DNA of 64,000 nucleotides from an uncultured Treponema sp. (GCF_945873775.1 NZ_CAMCEC010000001.1:124001-188000), one strand, 5' to 3'; counted from the first letter of the stretch, positions 17,904-26,109 are shown. A program made the numbers and translations. Notes: generated by a model from the sequence alone, not told the origin.

Positions 17904-18521
17904 ATGAAAAAGATTGTTTTTGTTGATATTTCCATGAAGGAAAAACTTGAAGCCGTTTCTTACGAAAACACTGGCAATGCCTGTTGCGCTTACAAAGTAC
18001 CTGTCGTATATCCAATAAATGCGGTGCTTTCTGAAAAAATCAAAAAAAATGAAGAAATAAAAATTGTTCTAATTCAGACAAAAGGAAACAGCAGCCTTGT
18101 AGAAAAAAACACAAAAATTTTTCAGACTGAACTTGAAAACATAAATGCAAACATTGGAGCAAAAATCGAATATTCATTTATTGAAACAAATTACGAAGAG
18201 TTAAAATCAAATAATGAAAATCGATTAAAACTAATGCTTTCCCAGATTGAGGAAAATTCAGAACTATATGCAGATATAACTTTTGGTCCGCGCACAGTTC
18301 CAATGATTGTTCTATGTGCATTTTCGTTTGCTGAAAAATTCTACAATTCTGATATAAAAAAAATTATATATGGCAAAGTTGACTGGAAAGATGGAAAGCC
18401 AAAAAATCCAGAGCTTTATGATGTAACCTCGCTTTACTATCTAAATTCTTTCACTTATTCACTTGCATCAAATTCAAGACAGAAAGCATTAAAAAGTCTG
18501 GAAACTTTCTTTTCTCTGTAA
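17904..18521 (+). CDS. CARF-domain protein, TM1812-like (candidate cyclic-oligoadenylate sensor)
   Basis: This 205-aa protein resembles the TM1812 branch of the CARF superfamily. It has an N-terminal Rossmann-type strand (KKIVFVDIS) and the diagnostic ADITFGPRTVPM at residues 123-134, matching the D-[IV]-T-x-G-x-R motif. IIYGKVDW and LYDVTSLYYLNSFTYS follow at about 154-186, as in TM1812 proteins. CARF domains usually bind cyclic oligoadenylates made by type III CRISPR-Cas. No effector domain is fused, and no cas gene or CRISPR array is visible here. It is seven bases upstream of a sigma-like gene, so it may regulate transcription. The DNA is much more AT-rich than valS. Confidence 0.66.
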   Translation: MKKIVFVDISMKEKLEAVSYENTGNACCAYKVPVVYPINAVLSEKIKKNEEIKIVLIQTKGNSSLVEKNTKIFQTELENINANIGAKIEYSFIETNYEELKSNNENRLKLMLSQIEENSELYADITFGPRTVPMIVLCAFSFAEKFYNSDIKKIIYGKVDWKDGKPKNPELYDVTSLYYLNSFTYSLASNSRQKALKSLETFFSL

Positions 18522-18528
18522 ATTATAT

Positions 18529-19281
18529 ATGAACAGCTCAAGCAAAATTTTTTATTCAAAAATAAATTCCATTTTCTCTGAAATTCAGGAAACTTCAAAT
18601 CCGCAAGAAAAAAATAACTTGATAAGGAAACTCACTATTATTATTTGGAATGAATTAAACACCAGCTGGAACAGAAAATATAATATAGAAGAATATGCGT
18701 TAGAAATAACAAATTGTATTATTCAATGCACAAAACTTTTTGCAAAAGAAAAAGGTCGTGAGTTTTCAAATTATGTTATTGCGGCTTTAAAAAATGAACT
18801 TAAAAATACAAGGAAAAAAGAAAAGTCCTATTCGAAAAATCAAATCCCAATAGTTTCATGCAATGAAAAAGATGAAGAAAATTATATAACCGATTTTTTT
18901 CCACTTTCTGTAAATTATAAGAAAAACATTTCAGATGAAGAAAAGTATTTCATCTTTGAAGAATTAAAACAATCTCTAAAAATTTTAAATTCAGCTATTC
19001 AAAAAGAAAAAGAGAACAAGGAACTAAAATCAGCGTTTATAACAAAAGATGTTTTAACACAACTTGATAAAAAAAACTTTCTGGAAATAGACTTAGAGAA
19101 AATCATTGCACTAGAAAAACAATTTTCGTTTTTAAACAAAAAGATTTGGCAGGATTTTTTTTCAGAAAAAGAACTTCCTACCCAAGAAATGATAGCAGCA
19201 GTTTTCGGATGTTCAAAATCAAATGCAAGCAAAATGATGTCAAGATTCTATGAAAGATTAAAAAAAACTATATTAAAGTAG
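18529..19281 (+). CDS. Sigma-70-like transcription factor (small, divergent)
   Basis: The 250-aa protein looks like a divergent sigma factor. Residues about 35-100 resemble region 2, with KGREFSNYVIAALKNEL recalling the FxxYxxxxIKNEL pattern. The C-terminus (about 214-245) forms a region 4-like helix-turn-helix: PTQEMIAAVFGCSKSNASKMM followed by a basic helix. The middle is Lys/Glu-rich and unlike region 3. It starts seven bases after the CARF gene and is surely co-transcribed. CARF control of this factor is an attractive inference, by analogy with other cOA-to-sigma circuits, but nothing in the sequence proves it. Confidence 0.55.
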   Translation: MNSSSKIFYSKINSIFSEIQETSNPQEKNNLIRKLTIIIWNELNTSWNRKYNIEEYALEITNCIIQCTKLFAKEKGREFSNYVIAALKNELKNTRKKEKSYSKNQIPIVSCNEKDEENYITDFFPLSVNYKKNISDEEKYFIFEELKQSLKILNSAIQKEKENKELKSAFITKDVLTQLDKKNFLEIDLEKIIALEKQFSFLNKKIWQDFFSEKELPTQEMIAAVFGCSKSNASKMMSRFYERLKKTILK

Positions 19282-19300
19282 ATTCATGTTTAATTTAAAT

Positions 19301-19329
19301 TTCATAAAAACTATTTTTCATGTTATACT
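19301..19329 (+). promoter_or_regulatory. Promoter giving a leaderless Abi transcript
   Basis: TTCATA (19301-19306) and TATACT (19324-19329) are 17 bases apart. The ATG follows the -10 box after only six bases, so transcription would begin at or beside the start codon. No Shine-Dalgarno is present. Confidence 0.5.
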
Positions 19330-19335
19330 TTTAAT

Positions 19336-20292
19336 ATGTACAGTTTACAGGATTTAAAAACCCATCTGCAGGAAAAGCATAATCTGAAAATCAATCCAAA
19401 TCAGGAAAAAGACCTTAGGAAAATCGGATATTACCATGGCTACAAAGGCTACCGGTTCGTAAGAAAATCAAACAATCCTATTTCCTTTACAAATTTTTCT
19501 CAGGTAGTCGCGCTGAATGATTTTGACATGCAGTTGAAAGGTCTTTTTTATCCGAATCTTATGTTCATTGAAAATGCCCTGAAAAATTATGTTCTTGAGG
19601 CAACTCTTGCCGACAGCCAAAGCGAAAACCTTCAGGAAGTTTTCAACAAGTCGCTTACCTATTATAAGGAATTTAAAACCGGAACCGCGGCATACAAAAA
19701 AGAATTCAAAAGAAAAATGGATCTCCAGATGAAAATAAATTCCGCCCTTATCCGAGATTATATGTCAGGAAAAGAAATCGAGACTCATTTTTACGAAAAC
19801 GGACGTGAAGTTCCTGTCTGGGCTGCGTTTGAAAGCTTGTCGCTTGGAGAATTCGGCACATTTTTCGCCTGCTCAAATAAAACAATAAGGCTTGAAGTTT
19901 CAGAACTTTTAAAGCTTCCGACAAACTTAAACGCTGATGGATTTTTACTGAAAGACATTATTTTTGTTCTGAAGGATTTGCGAAATGCAATTGCCCATAA
20001 CGGAATAATTTTTGACACACGGTTTGCCACAAGCGAAGCCGGAAAAAACATCAAGACTCTTCTGGAAAACGAACTGAAAATAAAACAAATTGATTTTAAT
20101 TTTATCATTTCTTATGTCGCACTTGTCTGTTATATTTTAAAACAATTGGACGAGTCAAAAAGAATAAAAAGTTTCGTGAATGAATATCAGAAAATCCAAA
20201 AAATGACTGAAAGGCTTCCTGTAAGTCAAAACCTGATTTTCGGAACACAGGATAAAAGCATCGCAGAAAAACTGCATTCATTGTGCAAATAA
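19336..20292 (+). CDS. Abi_2-family (AbiD/AbiF-like) HEPN protein
   Basis: The 318-aa protein matches Abi_2 abortive-infection proteins. It has an N-terminal IGYYHGYKGYRF block (residues 30-41), NDFDMQLKGLFYPNLMFIENALKN (about 61-84), and VPVWAAFESLSLGEFGTFF (about 159-177). The C-terminal LRNAIAHN carries R216-x4-H221, the catalytic HEPN RNase motif. Abi_2 proteins give phage resistance in lactococci, and the HEPN fold is related to that of Cas13. It seems to be leaderless. GC content is higher than in the two genes upstream, suggesting a separate origin. Toxic RNase activity is inferred. Confidence 0.78.
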   Translation: MYSLQDLKTHLQEKHNLKINPNQEKDLRKIGYYHGYKGYRFVRKSNNPISFTNFSQVVALNDFDMQLKGLFYPNLMFIENALKNYVLEATLADSQSENLQEVFNKSLTYYKEFKTGTAAYKKEFKRKMDLQMKINSALIRDYMSGKEIETHFYENGREVPVWAAFESLSLGEFGTFFACSNKTIRLEVSELLKLPTNLNADGFLLKDIIFVLKDLRNAIAHNGIIFDTRFATSEAGKNIKTLLENELKIKQIDFNFIISYVALVCYILKQLDESKRIKSFVNEYQKIQKMTERLPVSQNLIFGTQDKSIAEKLHSLCK

Positions 20293-20368
20293 AATGCTTG
20301 ATTTTTTTGATTTTCTTTTGTAATCTTATAAATGAATTGAGTTAGGATGTCTTCGGACACTTAGCTGT

Positions 20369-20400
20369 GGGGGCGGATTTGTTCGGCCCCTTCATTTTTT
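20369..20400 (+). terminator. Rho-independent terminator after the Abi gene
   Basis: GGGGGC(G) and CGGCCCC form a GC-rich stem around GATTTGTT, followed by TTCATTTTTT. It separates the Abi gene from the convergent viaA-like gene. Confidence 0.65.
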
Positions 20401-20405
20401 TAAAT

Positions 20406-22424
20406 TCATTCTTGCCTATTTTTTACAATATTCAGCTGCTCAACTAAATGATATTCTGCCCTAGAATCATTCATGTTATAAAACCAGTTATGATTAAAGC
20501 GGTTTATTGTTTCTTGATTTCCGCCTGAACCGATTACAAGACTAAAAAAATCTGTATTCTTCTTTTTTTCAATTTCAATTTTATTTTCCAAATCTTCATC
20601 AAGATTGTCCATAACAAAATCACTAATCATAAGCACATCTGCATTTTTCCAGTTTTCAGTTTGCAAAAGTTTTACAGCATGTTCAAGAGCTAAACAGGGA
20701 TCAGTTCCGCCGTTAAATGATTTTCTCAAAAACTTAACAAGAGTAGATAAAACTTCACTGTTAGTTTTGTCTTTAAAACTCAAATCCAGTGTTTCAATAT
20801 CTGTAGAAAAACTGATTAAATAACAGCTGCATTTTTCTTGCAAAGCAATTTTAGAAAGCGCAAACGTTATTGTCTTTGCTATATTTTCTGGAGTTCCGTT
20901 CATAGAACCGCTTGTGTCTACGCATATTACAACAGGACCTTTTTGCTCTTGTTTTTCCTTGGTGATTTCTTCTGTTTGAATTTCATTTTTTTCTTCAGGA
21001 ACGAAAGTTTCATACTTGAATGACATAAGCTGATTTTGCGCAAACTTTAATTCAAAAAGTTTTTTTGTCGCTGGACTTGAAAACATTGCAAGTTCAGAAG
21101 GCAAAACAGAAGAAATATCGCTAGACATTCTAATGCCAGAGATTTGGCCTTTGTATGCAGGCTTGGGGTTCCATTCATTTTTTACAATTACTTTTTCACT
21201 AACTTCTTTTTCATATATCCGCTGAATTCTATTATGTTTTCCTAAAATTGCTGCAAATTCATTTAGAGATTTATCTTTCTCAAGAAAATCCGCATACTGT
21301 CTTAAAATTTCAAAACCACTTTCATTAAAAAGTCCTTTTGACAAGTCCCACAAAAATCCAGTTTCGTCAAAAATTCTGCAAAGAAGATTTTCAAGTTTCT
21401 TGAATTTTTCCAATTTCTCAAAAAATTCTTTTATAAATTTTTTCCGCATTTCTTCAATCAATTCAAGCTGCCATGCATTTTTTCTTTGTATCAAACTTGA
21501 CTCAAAATCTTCAATCAACTTATCTGAAACTGCTTGAATTTTTATTTTCAGTTCTTCTTTATACTTTTCAGATTTTTTTGAAATTTTAATTTTTTTGTTT
21601 ACAAACTCTTTTTTCTCTTTAATCTCTAAAAATTTCTTGTTATAAAAATCAAAATTAAATTTTTCATCAGATATTTTCTCATAATCCTTTTGAATCTGCA
21701 AAATAGAATCCGCAATTTCTTCTGACTTTTTATTTTTCAAAGAAGAAACAAATGCCGCTTCCTTTTCAAATGGATTTTCTTTTGAAAGACGGCTGTCAAC
21801 ATTTTTTATCCACTCAAGCAAATCATCTTGAATATTTTTTGCAAGCCCTTCATGCTTTTGAATGTATGCAGAATTTTCTTTTCTTGTGAATATTTCTTCA
21901 AGACTTTGCTTTGCAGCTTGGGAAAATTTATTTTCAGGAAAGTCAATTTTTTCTGATTCTGACAAACTTGAAGAACTGCAGAAATCCTCAATTGCGTCTA
22001 AAAGCTGCTGGCGTTCAGTTTCATCTCCACAAACAGGAGTTCCAAATTTTCTAAAACGACGGCGATTAGAATTTGAGTTTTCTTTTGGCAAAAGATTTTC
22101 AAGTTCCGATTTTATTTTAGGCAAGACAGGAAAAACATCCTTCCACAAATTCTCAAGTTCTGGCTGTGAAAATTCCTCTGTATTATGAGAAATGTTGTTT
22201 CTGATTTTTCGGAACATTCCAAGTTCTTTGATATTCGTCTTTTTGCGGACAAGTGGATTCTGAAGATTTTGCACCAAAATTCTTATTTGATCATTTATAT
22301 ATGCAGAATCTTTTTCATTTAATTTTTCTACACTGGAAATTTTATCCGAATACTCCAACAGTTTATTCAAAGGGTTTAAAGTTTTATATATCTGATTTTT
22401 AAATTCTTTGTAATTTTGTTTCAT
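20406..22424 (-). CDS. viaA: ViaA-like VWA protein with an N-terminal HEPN-like extension
   Basis: The last 350 of 672 residues follow E. coli ViaA closely. They contain ETGFLWDLSKG (about 354-364), a QYADFLEKDKSLNEFAAILG-like helix pair, SDISSVLPSELA (about 435-446), the MIDAS motif DTSGSM (503-508), FNGGTDP and MISDFVMDN. ViaA partners the MoxR-type ATPase RavA. The first 115 residues are absent from ViaA and look like a HEPN domain: helical, with MFRKIRNNISHN giving R75-x4-H80. Residues about 120-315 are coiled-coil. Such a HEPN-ViaA fusion is unusual. It lies eight bases after ravA, in one operon; Lys/Glu and AT content are very high. Confidence 0.82.
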   Translation of the reverse strand: MKQNYKEFKNQIYKTLNPLNKLLEYSDKISSVEKLNEKDSAYINDQIRILVQNLQNPLVRKKTNIKELGMFRKIRNNISHNTEEFSQPELENLWKDVFPVLPKIKSELENLLPKENSNSNRRRFRKFGTPVCGDETERQQLLDAIEDFCSSSSLSESEKIDFPENKFSQAAKQSLEEIFTRKENSAYIQKHEGLAKNIQDDLLEWIKNVDSRLSKENPFEKEAAFVSSLKNKKSEEIADSILQIQKDYEKISDEKFNFDFYNKKFLEIKEKKEFVNKKIKISKKSEKYKEELKIKIQAVSDKLIEDFESSLIQRKNAWQLELIEEMRKKFIKEFFEKLEKFKKLENLLCRIFDETGFLWDLSKGLFNESGFEILRQYADFLEKDKSLNEFAAILGKHNRIQRIYEKEVSEKVIVKNEWNPKPAYKGQISGIRMSSDISSVLPSELAMFSSPATKKLFELKFAQNQLMSFKYETFVPEEKNEIQTEEITKEKQEQKGPVVICVDTSGSMNGTPENIAKTITFALSKIALQEKCSCYLISFSTDIETLDLSFKDKTNSEVLSTLVKFLRKSFNGGTDPCLALEHAVKLLQTENWKNADVLMISDFVMDNLDEDLENKIEIEKKKNTDFFSLVIGSGGNQETINRFNHNWFYNMNDSRAEYHLVEQLNIVKNRQE

Positions 22425-22432
22425 AAAAAAGT

Positions 22433-24064
22433 TTAAATATATTGCCCGCGGATTTTATTCAAATCACATCCTGCCTTTTCAAGTTCCAACCTAGGCTTTT
22501 CAACTGCCTTTAAAATAACTTTACGCATTTTTTGATCTGCAAAAAGATTCTCTCTAAAAGGAGCAGATTTTTCAGAAATATAATTATCAACTTCTTGGAT
22601 GCTCGTTTTTATAGATTTTAAAATTGAATTATATTTTTCATCAGCTTTTTTTTGACGAGTTTCTTCAAAATCTGGATATTCTTCAAAAACTGGATTTTTT
22701 ACAAGTTTATCTGAATAATCATCTTCTACATAAAACTCTTTCTTTATTTCATTCTTAAACTCTTCTATCTCATCACATATATCATTAACTGCAATGTCAA
22801 CTTCTAGTCCGTTCTGCTCGACACAATCTTTTACAATTTGTTCTGCTTCTTCAATTTGATTTTCTGTGTTCCAGATACAATACTCAATAAGCTGACAGTC
22901 CATTAGGTCAACTGAATTTCGTCCATTCAGAAAGGCAGAAGTTTTTAGGATTTTTATAATTTTTTTCCAGCGGCGATCAGAAACATAAAACTTTTCGTTT
23001 TCTTGTCGTTTTTTTTCTTCATTTTTGCGAGACAATTCATGCCTTATTTTACTGATAACATTGCGGACTTCATCAGGAATTTTAATTTTTTCTATTTTCT
23101 CTGTCCAGTCTTCAAGCTCAGAAGTTGAAATAAGATTTTTTTTCATTGAATCAGTCGGCTCAAGTTCCGCTTTTACTTTTTCGCCATAAAGAAACTTTTC
23201 AAAACCCTCATCATCCTGAATTGGATTTACAATCGCACGAATCAAAAATCTGTCCCATAAAGCTTCAAGACCTTGATTTTTTACAGGAAGTTCGTTGCTT
23301 GCTGAAATCAAGGCTTTTAATGGAACTGCATTTACATTGTTTCCGTTGTGAAATTTCTTTTCATTCAAGATTGTCAAAAGAGTGTTCTGAATCGCAGGAC
23401 TTGCTTTCCAAATTTCATCCAAGAATGCAACATTTGCTTCTGGAAGAAAACCTTGTGTAATTCGCTCATATTTATTTTCTTCCAAAGCCTTTAGCGACAC
23501 CGGTCCAAAAATTTCATCTGGTGTAGAAAACTGGTTCATCAGATATTCAAAATAAGAAACTGACTTTTCATCTTCGTCTTTAAATGCCAACTTAAGGCGG
23601 CGGCTCACTAAACTTTTGGCAGTTCCTGGAGGTCCAAGAAAAAATATGCTTTCTCCAGCAATGCTTGCTAAAAGCGCCAAACGAACAGCTTCATCTTTTT
23701 CAATTAAATCTTTGCCTATAAATGAAAGAAGTTTTTTTATTCTCTCACGCAATGGAATTCTATCTTCTTTGTTTGTTTCTTTTTTCAAAACTTGACTTTC
23801 AGACTTTTGAATGTTTTTTACAGAATCATCTTGTTCTAAAGAATTTTTTAGTTTTACATACGATGTGCCATGCTCATCTTTTTCAAAATAAATTTCTGGA
23901 ATTGCTTTTAATATATCTGTAATGCTTTTTGTGCCGAACACCTGCTCTAAATTTTCAACAGTTATGCCTTTCTTTTTTAATTCATCTTTTATTGTAGACG
24001 GATTGCATTTTTGCTTTCCTGAAAGAAAATTTTTTATTTCTATTATAATTTCTTCTTTTTCCAT
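22433..24064 (-). CDS. ravA: RavA-like MoxR AAA+ ATPase with N-terminal LOTUS-like domain
   Basis: The 543-aa protein has a MoxR AAA+ module. Walker A GPPGTAKS is at 144-151, Walker B VAFLDEIWK has Asp-Glu at 216-217, and sensor ASNELP is followed by LWDRFLIR. After it comes the RavA hallmark VSDRRWKKIIKILKTSAFLNGR. The first 75 residues are extra and resemble an OST-HTH/LOTUS RNA-binding winged helix (VFGTKSITDILKAIPEIYFE, then SYVKLK). The ATG at 24064 has AGGAAG eight bases away; the in-frame ATG at 24091 overlaps the -10 box and cannot serve. RavA-ViaA pairs are chaperone-like; this one may act on RNA. Confidence 0.85.
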   Translation of the reverse strand: MEKEEIIIEIKNFLSGKQKCNPSTIKDELKKKGITVENLEQVFGTKSITDILKAIPEIYFEKDEHGTSYVKLKNSLEQDDSVKNIQKSESQVLKKETNKEDRIPLRERIKKLLSFIGKDLIEKDEAVRLALLASIAGESIFFLGPPGTAKSLVSRRLKLAFKDEDEKSVSYFEYLMNQFSTPDEIFGPVSLKALEENKYERITQGFLPEANVAFLDEIWKASPAIQNTLLTILNEKKFHNGNNVNAVPLKALISASNELPVKNQGLEALWDRFLIRAIVNPIQDDEGFEKFLYGEKVKAELEPTDSMKKNLISTSELEDWTEKIEKIKIPDEVRNVISKIRHELSRKNEEKKRQENEKFYVSDRRWKKIIKILKTSAFLNGRNSVDLMDCQLIEYCIWNTENQIEEAEQIVKDCVEQNGLEVDIAVNDICDEIEEFKNEIKKEFYVEDDYSDKLVKNPVFEEYPDFEETRQKKADEKYNSILKSIKTSIQEVDNYISEKSAPFRENLFADQKMRKVILKAVEKPRLELEKAGCDLNKIRGQYI

Positions 24065-24089
24065 ATTTCTACTTCCTGCACATTTCTTC

Positions 24090-24120
24090 ATTATAGTAAA
24101 ACTTTTTCGGGGGGGGGCAA
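24090..24120 (-). promoter_or_regulatory. ravA promoter containing a nine-G homopolymer tract
   Basis: On the minus strand TATAAT (24090-24095) lies 19 bases downstream of TTGCCC (24115-24120). Nine consecutive C (24109-24117; G on the plus strand) form the end of the -35 box and the start of the spacer. Changes in tract length would alter spacing; 17 bases would be optimal. In Treponema pallidum, poly-G tracts in such positions change transcription. Confidence 0.55.
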
Positions 24121-24224
24121 GAGGTATTTTGTTTTTTTATAAAAATTCAAAAATAATAAAAATTTGTGTCAACTTTTGAAAAATGCACAGCTATATATAT
24201 TTAGAAATAAAAACGGGAGGTTAT

Positions 24225-24758
24225 ATGTTTCTAAATATTTTGGTCTGGATTGGAATTGGAGCATTGTGCACACTGGGAGTTGCATTTGTAATTTTTTTAA
24301 CAAAAGTTTTACGCACTTTATATGAAAAAATTTTTAAAACCGACAAAAACGAACCTGAGTTTCAAATAGATTTTAAATCACAGTCAAAAAACATTATCAT
24401 CCTGCCGCCAAACTTTCACGCGTTTCTAAAAGAAACAGGACGAATTAAGCAAAAAGGATTTTCTGAAAGCATTTTGGAAATTGAAAGATTACGTTCAGAG
24501 TTTTGGAAAAAAGATGTTGTCTTGCCACAAGTAAGACTTTGTTATTACAACACAGAAAAATTTGAATTGAAAATCAAAATTGAAGGCAACGAAATTTTCA
24601 AAGGGAACTTCAAAGAAAATTTAAGCGATGAAGAAAAACTTCAATTTATTATACAAAAAATAGAAGAGTATCTTCTAAAAAAAGAAGAGCGTGTTAAAGA
24701 TTGTGTTAAAGATTTAAACATAAATATTATTAAAGAACTATCATACAAAGGATGGTAA
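24225..24758 (+). CDS. Membrane-anchored hypothetical protein, divergent from ravA
   Basis: This 177-aa protein begins at an ATG preceded by GGGAGG. It has one N-terminal membrane helix (FLNILVWIGIGALCTLGVAF), a basic stretch, then about 130 soluble residues rich in Lys and Glu. No family was recognised. The topology suggests a cytoplasmic domain held at the inner membrane. It is divergent from ravA across a 160-base AT-rich region with the poly-G tract and is four bases upstream of the next gene. Position suggests, but does not prove, a partner of the RavA-ViaA pair. Confidence 0.6.
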   Translation: MFLNILVWIGIGALCTLGVAFVIFLTKVLRTLYEKIFKTDKNEPEFQIDFKSQSKNIIILPPNFHAFLKETGRIKQKGFSESILEIERLRSEFWKKDVVLPQVRLCYYNTEKFELKIKIEGNEIFKGNFKENLSDEEKLQFIIQKIEEYLLKKEERVKDCVKDLNINIIKELSYKGW

Positions 24759-24761
24759 AAA

Positions 24762-25388
24762 ATGGATTGCACTTCAATTTTTGAAAAGAACGGACTGTTC
24801 TTTAAATGTTCACATTTAGAATCTGATATTTTCTTAAGCAAATTTAAAAACAATGATGCTTTCAGTTTTTGCAAAGGTTTACTTGAAGCTGGAAATGACT
24901 TTATTTTTGAAAAAACAATTTACGACATAAATAACTATTGGAACTATAATTTCATTTTTGGAATAAAGATAAAACCAGAGTCAAAAATTAAAGCACAATT
25001 TTTATTGAAGTATAAAAAAATTAAAGAAAAGTTTTTTGAAGGCTTCTGGAAATATCCCGGTATCGAAGTTCAAAATTGTTATTCTGGAACATTTTCAAGT
25101 ATTTTAAGGTATGAAATTCCCAAAGAAGAATTTTCCAGTGAATTTACTAAAATTAACAAAGCTTCAAATAATATTAATTTTGCTCATACTCATTTTTCTT
25201 TTGAACCGAAAAGCAAAATGATTTTAGTTGAAAATATTTTTTTAAGCTATGATTTATACGAGTTAAAACTTTCAGAAAAATTATTGTGCAGGAACGATGA
25301 AAAACAAAAGAAGTTTTTCCTGCAAGGCAATGAAATTATGCCGGTATTAGAAAAAATTCAGAAACTTGAATTTTCAAATATTGAATAA
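24762..25388 (+). CDS. Hypothetical protein of the RavA-ViaA island
   Basis: The 208-aa protein has no signal peptide or membrane helix and no motif that I recognise. It is rich in Phe, Lys and Asn with alternating hydrophobic strands, suggesting a beta-containing fold. The middle has FAHTHFSFEPKSK, whose two His residues might be functional. The start is three bases after the previous stop, with GGATGG upstream, so the two are co-translated. AT-rich codon use matches ravA and viaA rather than the core genome. Confidence 0.55.
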   Translation: MDCTSIFEKNGLFFKCSHLESDIFLSKFKNNDAFSFCKGLLEAGNDFIFEKTIYDINNYWNYNFIFGIKIKPESKIKAQFLLKYKKIKEKFFEGFWKYPGIEVQNCYSGTFSSILRYEIPKEEFSSEFTKINKASNNINFAHTHFSFEPKSKMILVENIFLSYDLYELKLSEKLLCRNDEKQKKFFLQGNEIMPVLEKIQKLEFSNIE

Positions 25389-25411
25389 ATTTTCAACTGC
25401 AATACATGAAT

Positions 25412-25443
25412 AAAACAGTTTTCCCCATCAAAGCTGTTTTTTT
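25412..25443 (+). terminator. Rho-independent terminator
   Basis: AAAACAG pairs with CTGTTTT around a 15-base loop, followed by more T. It ends the two-gene unit begun at 24225. Confidence 0.6.
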
Positions 25444-25473
25444 ATAAATAACTTTTATCCATGGAGATGAATT

Positions 25474-26109
25474 ATGAAAAATTTAAAATCACTTTTTTTA
25501 TTAACAACACTTACAATATCCTTATGCTTCAATTCTTTTGCATTAGAAACAAGCAACAGTAAATTCAAGACTTCCGTAGTATACAGCTCTTCAGAAGTAG
25601 TTGAATATGTTGATGAAATTGAACTTCCAATCAGACAAATGGATTATGGCATTTATTTTGATGACTTCAATAGAGTTGTTGCAAAATCAATTCGTAAAGA
25701 AGCAAAAAAGCTTTTTGAAGAACAGGAGAAATCAAAAGAAGTTTCAAGAATTGAAGACATTGTTACACCTATTTACAAAATCACTGAAGATCAAACTTCG
25801 TATTCAGACTGCTATAATTGCAATTATGAATATTTGAATTGCGACAAAAAAAGAGACATAACAAAACCAGTTCATTTCTATGATGATTTGGGCAGAAAGA
25901 TTTCTGATAACTTGAATATTGAAGCAAATAAAATTTATAACAAACAGCTTCGCCAAGAAGAATGGGAAAGCTGGAAAGATATTGATTTAAAACTGCTTTG
26001 GAATGGATTCTGGACTGTTATATCATTCGCACTCTGTACCGCAATAATAGTTCTTGGCATAACATTCGTAATAAAAAAATTAAAAGAAATAGACATCATA
26101 AACGAATAA
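25474..26109 (+). CDS. Exported protein with C-terminal membrane anchor, unknown function
   Basis: The 211-aa protein has a signal peptide (SLFLLTTLTISLCFNSFA) and one C-terminal membrane helix (about residues 177-202), followed by a short basic tail. The bulk should therefore face the periplasm and be held in the inner membrane. It contains a Cys/Tyr cluster, SDCYNCNYEYLNC, with three Cys that could bind metal or form disulfides. No family was recognised. GGAG precedes the ATG. It has its own terminator on each side, so it is a single-gene unit at the edge of the AT-rich island. Confidence 0.6.
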   Translation: MKNLKSLFLLTTLTISLCFNSFALETSNSKFKTSVVYSSSEVVEYVDEIELPIRQMDYGIYFDDFNRVVAKSIRKEAKKLFEEQEKSKEVSRIEDIVTPIYKITEDQTSYSDCYNCNYEYLNCDKKRDITKPVHFYDDLGRKISDNLNIEANKIYNKQLRQEEWESWKDIDLKLLWNGFWTVISFALCTAIIVLGITFVIKKLKEIDIINE

